A stretch of DNA of 27,329 nt from CAZUHN01 sp964620535 (lineage in GTDB: Bacteria > UBA8248), in contig CAZUHN010000066.1 in the NCBI GenBank assembly GCA_964620535.1, positions 1 through 27,329 of the forward strand, in the 5' to 3' direction. Shown piece after piece: positions 15,846-23,699 of this stretch. Under the pieces are notes generated by a model. It saw only the letters and a list, made by a program, of their open reading frames with translations, was not told the DNA's origin and did not search any database. The position numbers and the translations under genes are program-made. Position 1 is the stretch's first letter. Each line of letters opens with the position of its first letter.

Positions 15846-16738
15846 ATGTTCATCGTCTGGTTTTTCGCGTGGCTTTAGGTCCTCGTCTTCTTTTTGATCT
15901 TTTTCGGGACTTACGCCATCCGCTGGTACGAGGAGGAGAGGCAAGCGTGCGGCGGCATGACCCTGGGAGAACATTCCTTTTATGAAAAAATCAGAATCCT
16001 CCCTCCTCTTTTTACTGAAATGTTCGCTTTCTTGGCGATCTATCTCCTCTTCCTCGCGGACCTTCTCGCCGCGCCCGACAGGCGCATTTTCGGCCTCTTG
16101 AACTCGGGCGCTGAAAAAGAAGCGGAGCGCGCTCAAGAGGCGGGAAACGCTCCGGGAGACGGGCGCCGCCCCGTCGTCCTCCTGCACGGCTTCGGCATGC
16201 GCGGGCTCACCATGTACTCGGTGGCCCGAAGGCTCCGGCGGCGGGGTCGGACGGTTTTTTTGTTCACCTATTGCCCCCCCTCGAAATCCATCGAAGCCTT
16301 TGCGGACCAGTTTCACCATTACCTCGAAACGCTTTGCGGGAGGAGGGTTTGGTGGAATTCGACGCCGTGGGCCACAGCATGGGCGGAATCGTCCTCCTCC
16401 AATACCTTCTCGAGCGCCGGGAAAGGCACCGGATGAGAAGGATCGTGACGGTCGGCACGCCCCACGGGGGAACGGAGCTCTTCTGGTTCTCGATGCTGGC
16501 CCCGGCCCGCCAGCTACGGCCCGGAGGCGCTTTTCTCGAGAGGCTAAAGGAGGCGGGAATCCCCCCCGGAGTCGAGGCAGCCGCCATCGGATCGGATTTC
16601 GACCAGTTCGTCATCCCCAACCGCAACGCCCGTTGGGACCAACCGGGAGTGGAAAATCACACCGTCACCGGCGTGGGCCACGCCCGCCTTCTCTTTCACA
16701 AAAAAATCTTCCGCCTGATCGAGGTGGCGCTCACCTAG
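15846..16738 (+). pseudogene. Membrane-anchored alpha/beta hydrolase (lipase-like), broken by a stop and a frameshift
   Basis: The ATG at 15846, preceded by GGAGAGAGGCGG, opens a hydrophobic segment (MFIVWFFAWL) that meets an in-frame TAG at 15876-15878 and then continues in the same frame (VLVFFLIFFGTYAIRWYEEE). A second hydrophobic segment and the hydrolase core RPVVLLHGFGMRG follow. Near 16340-16350 the frame changes by one missing base; the next frame gives REEGLVEFDAVGHSMGGIV and runs to the TAG at 16738. The nucleophile elbow GHSMGG, a late Asp region (GSDFDQF) and the final His (GVGHARLLF) are present, so a working ancestor is recent. The substrate is unknown. A TTG at 15894 could restart translation but has no ribosome site, and the frameshift would still truncate it. 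Confidence 0.75.
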
Positions 16739-16747
16739 TCCCCCTCC

Positions 16748-16960
16748 TCACTCGGCGCTTCCCACCCTCCGTTCAAACAGACCAAAGGAAGCCCACCACG
16801 CATTTTTCCGCCCAATAGGAAGCGGCGAGGGGCTGCCGCCTCTCCATAAAGCCGGCGTGTCCTCGCCCCGCTCGCCCAGCCACTTCAGCAGGACGTTTCC
16901 TCCGAGGGAGAAGCCCGTGAAGAGGATCTTTTCCCGGAAAGCGGGCGACCTTCGGGTCAG
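16748..16960 (-). pseudogene. Fragment of a YheT-type alpha/beta hydrolase
   Basis: On the minus strand, the frame running from 16960 to the TGA at 16748 contains SPAFREKILFTGFSLGGNVL followed by LKWLGERGEDTPAL, the nucleophile-elbow region of the YheT/Eht1 hydrolase family (GFSLGGN). Similarity ends after about 45 residues and the tail looks random. There is no start codon or N-terminal domain: the fragment butts against, and overlaps by a few bases, the stop of the methyltransferase gene. It is read as the remnant of a deleted gene. Nothing else is seen between the lipase-like pseudogene and the methyltransferase gene. Confidence 0.6.
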
Positions 16961-17895
16961 GACCGGACACCCAGCCTTTCTTCATCCTGCGTGAGGAAAT
17001 CGTCGTAGATGTCTTCCCGCGTACGGGGCGGATCCCGGCGTTCAGTGAACTCGAGCTTTTGCATCAACACCTGGTACAGGCCCAGGGAGGCCGAATAGAA
17101 CCCCGCGGCGGAGCAAACGAGCCAGATACGATAAATCCGAAAAATTTTCTCGCCCACGGTCTCACGGGCCCTCTCCGCGTTTCTTTCGAGATTCTCTAAC
17201 CACTGCTGGCACGTCCGGGCGTAGTGGAGGCGCAGACTCTCGGCATCGAGAATCTCCCATCGCTCTTGCTCCATGACGTTCATCATATGGGTGATGTCAT
17301 CAAGCTCGCCGTTGGGGAAAACGTGGCGGTCGAGAAAATCCGTCTGGCTCGTGCGTTTCCAGAATTTGTTCTTCGTGATCCCGTGATTGAGAAAAAGACC
17401 CCCGTCCCGGAGCCTCTCGCGGACGGAGGCGAAGAAGGAAGGGTAATTCGCGATTCCGACATGCTCGATGATGCCGATGGCAGAGATTTTGGAAAACTTT
17501 CGCTCGGCCGAAAAATCGCGGTAGTCCATATGATGGATCCGGCAGCGGTCCTCCAGCCCCTCCCGCCGGGCCAGTTCCTGACCCCACCTCGCCTGCTCGA
17601 GGGAGAGGGTGACTCCGGTCGCGTTGACCCCGTAGTACTTCGCCGCCCAGATGGCGAGACTGCCCCATCCACAGCCGAGGTCGAGATAGTCCTCCCCGGG
17701 GGAGAGCCGGAGCTTGCGGCACACCAGATCCAGTTTGTCCATCTGGGCCTGGGCGAGGTCCCCTTCGAGGGTCCTGTAGTACGCGCAGGTGTAGACCATG
17801 TTCCCGCAGAGGAAGGTCTGGTAGAAGTCGTTCGAAACGTCGTAGTGATGGGAGATCGCCTGGGCGTCGAATTCCTTGGTGCGCGATATTACCAT
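16957..17895 (-). CDS. Cyclopropane-fatty-acid-synthase-type methyltransferase, catalytic domain only
   Basis: SAM-dependent enzyme that adds a methylene or methyl carbon to a double bond of phospholipid acyl chains. The 312 residues begin at the catalytic domain (ISHHYDVSNDFYQTFL, 14-29) with the SAM loop YLDLGCGWGSLAIWAA (70-85), GVTLS, GIIEHVG (141-147) and DRHVFPNGEL (189-198). Normal CFA synthases (about 380-430 residues) carry an extra N-terminal domain; here that domain is a separate gene at 19036-19383, two genes upstream. The ATG at 17895 follows GGGAGAGG. The gap to the flavoprotein gene is 31 bases. The product may be a cyclopropane, a 10-methyl or a methylene lipid. Confidence 0.9.
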   Translation of the reverse strand: MVISRTKEFDAQAISHHYDVSNDFYQTFLCGNMVYTCAYYRTLEGDLAQAQMDKLDLVCRKLRLSPGEDYLDLGCGWGSLAIWAAKYYGVNATGVTLSLEQARWGQELARREGLEDRCRIHHMDYRDFSAERKFSKISAIGIIEHVGIANYPSFFASVRERLRDGGLFLNHGITKNKFWKRTSQTDFLDRHVFPNGELDDITHMMNVMEQERWEILDAESLRLHYARTCQQWLENLERNAERARETVGEKIFRIYRIWLVCSAAGFYSASLGLYQVLMQKLEFTERRDPPRTREDIYDDFLTQDEERLGVRS

Positions 17896-17926
17896 TTTTC
17901 CTCTCCCGCCTTTCGGGCCCTTTCCG

Positions 17927-19039
17927 CTAACCTATTCCGAAGGCGCCCTCGAGGACAACCCGCCTTCGAAGCCAGGCGTTTCCGCACAACGTCTTGGCCA
18001 CCGCTCGGACGAGAGAATCCGGAAGCGAGCCGACGATCTTGTCCGCCAATCCCGCCTCGCCGGCACCGTAGTGCGCCGCGATCTGATCGCCATACGCGCT
18101 CAGATCGGCCCGCCCCTCCCGCCAGGCCTGAATGGCGTCCGCCGCCAGGCGGGCGCTCCGGGTGGCGGGGCCGATGCCCTCGCCGCTGAAATCCTTCGCA
18201 AGCCCCGCCGCGTCGCCCACGAGGAGAAAGCGCTCCCCCGCCACCCGGCGAGGCGTGCCCCTTCGAACCGAGTAGGCGTGCCCCTTGAACGCCGTCAGCC
18301 CGAGATCGGAGGGGAGGCGGCCGTCCCGCCGGAACCGCTCCAGGAGGACGTCCCGCCGCTCGTGGACACTCGGCTTCTTCCCGAGGCATCCCACCCCGAT
18401 GTTGAGAAATTCCCCCTTCGTGAAATACCAGGCGTAGCCCTTGAAGTCGGGCTCGGCGAACAATTCCGGCAGTCCGTAGTTGGGCGCGACGGTGCGGAGG
18501 CGGTCCGCACCCACGCGCGTTTCGCTCTCCTGGGTGAGGACCACTTCCTCCTGCACGGAAATATCCCCCCACGCCCGGGCCACGGGACAGGTATGCCCGC
18601 CGGCGCCGACGACAAGGGGGGCCTCGATTTTTTCCCCTCCCAGATCGAGGCGAACACCACCGAGAACGCGCTCCAGGCCCCGCACCCGCACCCCCTCGCG
18701 GACCGCCGCCCCGGCTGTCTCGGCCTGGCGGAGCAAAAACGTATCGAACTCTGCCCGGATGATTCCGTAGCTCGCCGGCTCCCGCCAGCGAGTTTCGTGG
18801 AGTTTGTCGCCGCAACCGATGTAGATGGCCTCAAAGGGCTGGATGGTGTGCGGATAGGCGGCGAAGTCGAACTCCAGGTCCCGCAATACCTGCTTCGTCA
18901 CCCAGCCGGCACAGAGTTTTACGCGGGGAAACGTGGCGGCGTCGAGGACGAGCACTTTCGCCCCCCCTCGGGCCAACCGCCAGGCGACCGTGCTCCCGCC
19001 CGGCCCACCCCCCACCACGACGGCGTCGTAGCCATTCAC
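17927..19039 (-). CDS. FAD-dependent oxidoreductase, geranylgeranyl-reductase-like
   Basis: A flavoprotein of 370 residues from the geranylgeranyl reductase/halogenase-like group, whose members reduce isoprenoid or acyl double bonds. It shows the N-terminal FAD motif VVVGGGPGGSTVAWRLA (7-23), the acidic ribose-binding position after it, KLCAGWVT (like the conserved K-x-C-G-G region), AWYFTKGEFLNIGVG in the substrate domain, and the second FAD motif LVGDAAGLAKDFSGEGIGPA. Its GTG overlaps the stop codon of the preceding gene (GTGA), with GGAGA eight bases upstream; an in-frame extension to 19084 overlaps that gene and is unlikely. Set between the two halves of a CFA synthase, it probably acts on the same lipid, for example reducing a methylenated chain. 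Confidence 0.85.
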   Translation of the reverse strand: MNGYDAVVVGGGPGGSTVAWRLARGGAKVLVLDAATFPRVKLCAGWVTKQVLRDLEFDFAAYPHTIQPFEAIYIGCGDKLHETRWREPASYGIIRAEFDTFLLRQAETAGAAVREGVRVRGLERVLGGVRLDLGGEKIEAPLVVGAGGHTCPVARAWGDISVQEEVVLTQESETRVGADRLRTVAPNYGLPELFAEPDFKGYAWYFTKGEFLNIGVGCLGKKPSVHERRDVLLERFRRDGRLPSDLGLTAFKGHAYSVRRGTPRRVAGERFLLVGDAAGLAKDFSGEGIGPATRSARLAADAIQAWREGRADLSAYGDQIAAHYGAGEAGLADKIVGSLPDSLVRAVAKTLCGNAWLRRRVVLEGAFGIG

Positions 19040-19383
19040 GCGGATAGTCTCCAAGCCCGATACCCGAGGAAGAGTCGGCGCCAAAACGGAATTTCCAGCA
19101 TTTCAATTTCGTTGGCCACATGCATACAGGCGAAGAGGTCTCCCTCCAGATCAATCTCCTGGTTTATATAGGCCTCCGCGAAGACGTCCGGGGTGGGATG
19201 TGCGAGAATGCGCCTGAGCACAGCCGGAGAATTAATGCCAACGCAAAAGGGATTCACGTTGAGGCCGACCCGCACCTCGGTTCCGTCCCAGAGGCGGAAG
19301 GTGAAGCCGTTTTCCATCTTCCCGAACACTTCCCGAAGAATTTCGGCCGCGGCGGCGGCGGCCCAGGAAGCCGCTTGGGTCAT
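19036..19383 (-). CDS. Stand-alone N-terminal domain of a cyclopropane-fatty-acid synthase
   Basis: A 115-residue protein whose wording matches the small lipid-handling domain at the N-terminus of CFA-type methyltransferases: FTFRLWDGTEVRV (28-40), a NPFCVGINSPAVLRRIL segment, and the diagnostic FAEAYINQEIDLEGDLFACM (68-87). No SAM-binding domain follows. The ATG at 19383 is preceded by GGAGGTGAT, an almost complete anti-16S match, and begins the operon. The stop overlaps the flavoprotein start. The domain probably associates with the catalytic domain encoded downstream. It could be misread as a sterol-carrier-type protein. Confidence 0.8.
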   Translation of the reverse strand: MTQAASWAAAAAAEILREVFGKMENGFTFRLWDGTEVRVGLNVNPFCVGINSPAVLRRILAHPTPDVFAEAYINQEIDLEGDLFACMHVANEIEMLEIPFWRRLFLGYRAWRLSA

Positions 19384-19461
19384 CAGATCACCTCCGGCCC
19401 GGGGAAAGTACGCGGTGCGCCGGAAAAACGGCGTCCGCCGTGCGGAAATTCCACGCCTGAA

Positions 19462-19480
19462 TCACTAGTTATATTAGTGA
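19462..19480. promoter_or_regulatory. Palindromic operator candidate before the lipid operon
   Basis: TCACTA and TAGTGA flank a 7-base AT-rich centre, about 80 bases upstream of the first gene of the lipid operon and about 50 bases after the stop of the EamA gene. The surrounding DNA is GC-rich, so the AT-rich palindrome stands out. Its size suits a TetR- or MarR-type dimer, but no such regulator gene is in the window. Confidence 0.45.
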
Positions 19481-19531
19481 AATATCTTCCCGCAGGCCAG
19501 CCGCCGCGGGGGAGCCCACCTTTGCCGATGG

Positions 19532-20389
19532 TCAACCGTTCATGATCACCAGGGCGGTTCCGCCCGTGACAAGGAGTATCCCGGCTACGATGCCCCGCGT
19601 GAGCCTTTCCTTTTCACCCAGAATGAGGGGATTGTAGACGAGGGCGAAAAGGGGGACGGTCGCGATCATGGGCGCGACGAGGGAAACCCTTCCCCAGAGA
19701 AATACGTACATAATGATGAATTGCCCCGCCGCCTGGCAAAGGCCCGCGAGAACGAAAAAGCCCGATGACCTCCGCGTAAACCGGAAAGATTTTCCCCGGT
19801 TCATGATGGACAAAAGCGGCGGTGCGACCACCGCGGCGGCGGCGGCCTGCAAGAATCCGGCGAAGACGAAAGAGTCGGTTCCCTTGAAGCCGATTTTCCG
19901 CAAATTGAACGCGAGCGCGAATGAGGAGGCGGCCAGGAGAGGAAGGTACAGATAGCGAACTTTCCCTTTCATCTGCTTGCCGCCCGAGATCAAATATATG
20001 CCCAAAGCCCCCAGGAAGATCCCGGCCCAGACCGCCGGCGACGGGCGCTCTCCGAGGAGGATGAGCGCGGCGAAGGCGGCGGGGACGGCGGACATGTTCC
20101 CCAGCGCCGTCGAGACCGCGACGCCGACGTAGTGGATGGACCGGTACAACAAGAAGAGGGAGAGCCCGGGGGACGCGAGACCGGCCGCGAGGAAGCCCGC
20201 CCAATACCAGTTCGGGGCGAGGCGCGAAAAATCGACCAGGAAAAGGGCGAAGCCGAAGGCGGTGAAATTCGTCAAAACGGCTATAAGGCTTCCAGTATAA
20301 CTGTCGCTCTCCTCGATTCCGAGCCGCAACAATGTCGAGCCCAGGGCGAAGAAAGCCGAAGTGAGTAAAGCGATCGATTCGAAGGGCAA
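19532..20389 (-). CDS. EamA/DMT-family transporter (second of a tandem pair)
   Basis: A ten-helix inner-membrane transporter of the drug/metabolite superfamily, probably an exporter of a small metabolite. From the TTG at 20389 it has 285 residues in two EamA halves (about 1-135 and 145-285), each with the LGERP or LGEKER signature that precedes the last helices. The TTG start gives LPFESIALLT, which aligns with MPFELFALLT of its neighbour and yields exactly the same length. GGGAG lies six bases before it. The frame extends to 20431 without a usable ribosome site. It follows its paralogue by about 60 bases. Confidence 0.85.
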   Translation of the reverse strand: MPFESIALLTSAFFALGSTLLRLGIEESDSYTGSLIAVLTNFTAFGFALFLVDFSRLAPNWYWAGFLAAGLASPGLSLFLLYRSIHYVGVAVSTALGNMSAVPAAFAALILLGERPSPAVWAGIFLGALGIYLISGGKQMKGKVRYLYLPLLAASSFALAFNLRKIGFKGTDSFVFAGFLQAAAAAVVAPPLLSIMNRGKSFRFTRRSSGFFVLAGLCQAAGQFIIMYVFLWGRVSLVAPMIATVPLFALVYNPLILGEKERLTRGIVAGILLVTGGTALVIMNG

Positions 20390-20449
20390 AAGGCTCTCCC
20401 ATGCCGGCCCGGGCGCGAGGAGGAAGTTCAATCCTCCCGCGGCGGCCTG

Positions 20450-21307
20450 CTACCCCATTAAGGTCACGATCACCGTTCCGATGACGATCAGGAAAGCGCC
20501 TCCCACGATGAACGCCGTGAGCCGTTCCCGCCCGCTGAGGAAAAAATACGTCAGGAACAGACTGAACAGAGGCGTGGTGGCAACCAGCGGCGCGACCTGG
20601 GAGACGGTCCCCATGTTGATCGCCGTTAGGATGCAGTACTGCGCGCCGGCGAGCGAGGCGCCGGCCAGAGAGAAATATTTTACCGAGCGGTGGGGAAAAA
20701 GATAGTTCTGACTCCTGTGGGTGAACTGGAGCACCGCCGGAACCGCGATGCAAGCGGCGGTGGCCTGCAAAAATCCTCCGAATATGAGCGAATCCACCCC
20801 TTGAAATCCCACCTTCCGGAGAGTGTGCGCCAACCCGAAGAAAACGGCCGACAAAATGGGCAGGCCGTAGTGGTGAAGTTGCCCCTTTCTCTCTCCCCCT
20901 CCCGATATCAGCAGCACGCCGCCCACGACAAAGACGATTCCCGTCCAGAGCCCCACCGAGGGACGTTCGCCCAGTAGCGCGAAAGCCCATATCGCGGCGA
21001 ATACCGCGTTCGTATTGCCCAACGAAGATGTGGAAGCGACGCCAATGAGAGGGATGGCGCGGTACATGAAAAAGAGGGACAGCGCCGGGGAGGCCGTACC
21101 CGCCCCCAAGAAAGCGGCCCAAAACCACGAGGGGGCGATGCACGAAAAATCCACGAGCAAAAGGGCGAGAGCAAAAGCGATGAAATTGATCAAAACGACG
21201 ATGAAATTCCCCGTCTGGGGATTGCTGCCTTCGACCCCCAACCGGATAAAAATCGCCGATAAGGCAAACCCCATGGCCGTCAGGAGCGCGAAAAGCTCAA
21301 AGGGCAT
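20450..21307 (-). CDS. EamA/DMT-family transporter (first of a tandem pair)
   Basis: A 285-residue ten-helix transporter with two EamA repeats. Conserved stretches shared with the next gene include RLGVEGSN, NFIAFALALLLVDFS, ASPALSLFFMYR, LLGERPS, LISGG, LRKVGFQGVDSLIFGGFLQA and a final LSGRERLTAFIVGG-like segment. The paralogues clearly arose by duplication and have diverged to a moderate level, so a heterodimer (as with some small multidrug resistance-type pairs) or two substrate specificities are both possible. The ATG at 21307 has a G-rich leader (GGGGAATGGGG) rather than a classical ribosome site. Confidence 0.9.
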   Translation of the reverse strand: MPFELFALLTAMGFALSAIFIRLGVEGSNPQTGNFIVVLINFIAFALALLLVDFSCIAPSWFWAAFLGAGTASPALSLFFMYRAIPLIGVASTSSLGNTNAVFAAIWAFALLGERPSVGLWTGIVFVVGGVLLISGGGERKGQLHHYGLPILSAVFFGLAHTLRKVGFQGVDSLIFGGFLQATAACIAVPAVLQFTHRSQNYLFPHRSVKYFSLAGASLAGAQYCILTAINMGTVSQVAPLVATTPLFSLFLTYFFLSGRERLTAFIVGGAFLIVIGTVIVTLMG

Positions 21308-21448
21308 TCAAACCCCATTCCCCATCAAATTCTCTCCCTTCGGTTTGTTCCAGAGAAAACCGATTGGGGGTGCGGCGCCTTTCCGCAGCGGCGGGGACGA
21401 TCTGCCGCGGGCGCGAAGGATCGCGCTCTCCGGCCAGAGGAATGCGGC

Positions 21449-21463
21449 CCGGGCACGGCCCGG
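21449..21463 (-). terminator. GC stem-loop after the Mrp gene
   Basis: CCGGGC and GCCCGG pair around a three-base loop, 11 bases past the stop codon of the Mrp-type ATPase gene. There is no U-tract. Placement suggests a transcript end before the EamA pair. Confidence 0.35.
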
Positions 21464-21473
21464 CGAAAGCGCC

Positions 21474-22571
21474 CTAGCCGATGATCTTGAGCTCCGGTAC
21501 CGACAACGGGGCGGACGAATTCGCGATGGCCACCTGGACGGCGATGTTCCGGGCCGCTTCGCGGAAGGCTTTGGCGACGAGACTGTCTGGCTCCCCCATC
21601 ACGACCGGAACGCCGCGGTCGCCCCCTACCCGGATCCGGACGTCGAGAGGAACCTCGCCGAGAAAGGCGACTTCGTAGCGCCCAGCGGCCCGCTCCCCCC
21701 CGCCGGTGTCGAATATATCCTCACGGTGCCCGCATGACGGACACTCGTAATAGCTCATGTTCTCGATGATCCCGAGAATGGGAACGTCCGTCTTCCGGAA
21801 CATCTGCAAGCCCTTGCGAGCGTCAAGGAGGGCGATGTCCTGGGGAGTGGTCACGATAACCGCCCCCGCGAGGGAAACCTGCTGAACGATGGTGAGTTGG
21901 GCATCTCCCGTTCCGGGGGGAAGATCGAGAACCAGATAATCGAGATCCCCCCAGAGGGTATCGCCCAAAAACTGGACGAGCGCCTTCATCACCATGGGGC
22001 CCCGCCAGATGACGGGGCTGTCCTCCCCCACGAGAAATCCGATGGACATCACCTTCACTCCGTGGGCCTCAAGGGGGTAAATATTATTCTCCGGCGTCGA
22101 GTCGGGCTGCGCGTCCGGGATTCCGAGCATGAGGGGCTGACTGGGCCCGTAGATATCCGCATCGAGAATGCCCACTTTGGCACCCTCGATGGCGAGGGAG
22201 AGCGCAACGTTGGCCGAGACCGTGGACTTCCCCACCCCTCCCTTTCCGCTCGCGATGGCGACGATATTTTTCACCCCGGCAACGGCCATCTTTCCCTGTG
22301 CGGGGGGGGTCGCGGAGACATGGCTCGTCTGGCGCACCTCCACGCTCTTCACGCCGGAGAGCGAGCCGACCGCGAGCCGGCTCTCGTCCAGGAAATGCTC
22401 CTTCCGGGGATGCGCCGGGGTTGTGAGCTCGAGCGTAAAGGAGACGACGCCTCCCGCGATCTGAATGTCCTTGATCATTTTCAGGCCCACCAGATCCTTG
22501 CCCAGATCGGGATCTTTCACCTTTTTCAGGGCTTCCAAAACCTGCTCCTCGGTAACCTGCTGCATATCCAT
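21474..22571 (-). CDS. Mrp/ApbC-type Fe-S cluster carrier ATPase
   Basis: A P-loop ATPase that binds and transfers [4Fe-4S] clusters to apoproteins in the cytoplasm. The 365 residues (from the ATG at 22571) have an N-terminal MIP18/DUF59 domain (about 5-85), the deviant Walker A GKGGVGKST, LDADIYGPSQP, DLPPGTGDAQLTIVQ, and the cluster-binding YECPSCGH (CxxC). In the MIP18 domain the usual TTPACP cysteine is histidine (TTPAHP, H54). AGGGAG precedes the start closely; an ATG two codons later is equally possible. The frame runs upstream to 22688 without a better start. Single gene, divergent from etfB. Confidence 0.92.
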   Translation of the reverse strand: MDMQQVTEEQVLEALKKVKDPDLGKDLVGLKMIKDIQIAGGVVSFTLELTTPAHPRKEHFLDESRLAVGSLSGVKSVEVRQTSHVSATPPAQGKMAVAGVKNIVAIASGKGGVGKSTVSANVALSLAIEGAKVGILDADIYGPSQPLMLGIPDAQPDSTPENNIYPLEAHGVKVMSIGFLVGEDSPVIWRGPMVMKALVQFLGDTLWGDLDYLVLDLPPGTGDAQLTIVQQVSLAGAVIVTTPQDIALLDARKGLQMFRKTDVPILGIIENMSYYECPSCGHREDIFDTGGGERAAGRYEVAFLGEVPLDVRIRVGGDRGVPVVMGEPDSLVAKAFREAARNIAVQVAIANSSAPLSVPELKIIG

Positions 22572-22884
22572 ATTCTCCCTGGGAGAACGAAATCGCCATG
22601 GCTGTGCCGGGAAACCCCGCCGCCGGGATATGGCTCCCCTCGCTTGCAGAAGGCGCCCCACCGCACATTTTCCCGAATGGTCCCGCATCTTATGGGCGCG
22701 ATTTTCCGGCTGTCAATCATTCCGATTCACGCGGCGGAGATATCCCCAAAACGCAGCCGGCGAGTTGACGTTTCCTTCGGCCGGATATTAAATTTCATAC
22801 GTACCTGATCGCAGGAGGCTCGAACCTTCCCGCCGTTCCTTTCTACCGATTCAACAGGATGAAAGGGAGGAGGTCATCTCCGGG
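22572..22884. other. 313-base divergent intergenic region between mrp and etfB
   Basis: Contains a candidate promoter for etfB (22765-22793) and an AT-rich patch around 22785-22800. I saw no clear promoter for the Mrp gene and no coding sequence or repeat. Confidence 0.5.
22765..22793 (+). promoter_or_regulatory. Candidate promoter of etfB-etfA
   Basis: TTGACG (5 of 6 to the -35 consensus), a 17-base spacer, and TTAAAT (4 of 6 to the -10), placed about 90 bases before the etfB GTG. Confidence 0.5.
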
Positions 22885-23685
22885 GTGGAAATTATCGTTT
22901 GTATCAAGCAGGTCCAGGATCCCGACATCCCGCCCCGCGATTTCAAGGTGGACGAGGAGAGGATGGCCGTCATCCCACCTTCGAATTTTCCTCCTGTAAT
23001 CAACACCTTCGATGAAAATGCCGTGGAAGAGGCCATCCGCCTGAAAGAGATGCACCAGGGAAAGATCACCGTCATCACCGCGGGAAGCGAGAAGGCCAAG
23101 GATTCGCTGAAAAAATGCCTCGCCATGGGCTGCGACGAGGCGATTCTTCTTCAAGACGAGGCCTTTGAAGGTTCGGACGCCTTCGGCGTCGCCCGCATCC
23201 TGGCGGGGGCCGTCCGCAAGATCGCAGAGTATGACGTCATCCTCTGCGGCCGGATCAGCAGCGACTGGAGCTACGGGGCGACCGGCCTCGCCCTGGCGGA
23301 GGCGCTCGGCGTCCCCAGCGTCAGCCAGCTCCAAAAAATCGAGGTCACACCGGACGGGATCCAATGCGAGCGGGCGCTCGAAGACGGCCTCGAAGTTGTG
23401 GAGGTCTCAACGCCCTGCGTCCTGACGATCAGCAACGAAATGAACGACCCGCGCCTCCCCACAGTAAAGGGGATCTTGACGGCATCCCGGAAGCAGATTC
23501 CCGTCTGGGGGGCGGCCGACATCGGCGTCGATCCCGCCCTGGTTGGCACCGGTGCGGAAATGCTCGAACTCATCCGCCTCTACATCCCCGTTTTTGCGGG
23601 AAACTGCGAGATCATCGAGGGCGAGACGGTCGAGGATGCGGCGGAAAAACTCGCGCTCCGCCTGCGCGAGGACAAGGTCATCTGA
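22885..23685 (+). CDS. etfB: Electron transfer flavoprotein, beta subunit
   Basis: Half of the soluble ETF heterodimer that carries electrons from flavin dehydrogenases, usually acyl-CoA dehydrogenases, to the quinone pool. The 266 residues begin VEIIVCIKQVQDPD and include NTFDENAVEEAIRLKE and the long C-terminal helix. The nucleotide-binding loop reads CGRISSDWSYGATGLALAE, where typical ETFs have a DGDTGQVG-like stretch, so this is a divergent subgroup. It starts at a GTG with GGAGGAGG 11 bases upstream. The stop overlaps a possible ATG of etfA. No acyl-CoA dehydrogenase or ETF:quinone oxidoreductase gene is nearby, so the electron donor is unknown. Confidence 0.9.
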   Translation: MEIIVCIKQVQDPDIPPRDFKVDEERMAVIPPSNFPPVINTFDENAVEEAIRLKEMHQGKITVITAGSEKAKDSLKKCLAMGCDEAILLQDEAFEGSDAFGVARILAGAVRKIAEYDVILCGRISSDWSYGATGLALAEALGVPSVSQLQKIEVTPDGIQCERALEDGLEVVEVSTPCVLTISNEMNDPRLPTVKGILTASRKQIPVWGAADIGVDPALVGTGAEMLELIRLYIPVFAGNCEIIEGETVEDAAEKLALRLREDKVI

Positions 23686-23699
23686 TGGGAGACGGACCG

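Noticed and set aside
15758..15850. CRISPR- or REP-like repeat array near the long C/G hairpin
   Set aside because: Only one copy of the stem-loop is present, with no spaced repeats.
19614..21143. 509-residue minus-strand frame spanning both EamA genes
   Set aside because: A shifted-frame shadow: it crosses two genuine transporter genes and has Arg-rich composition without helices.
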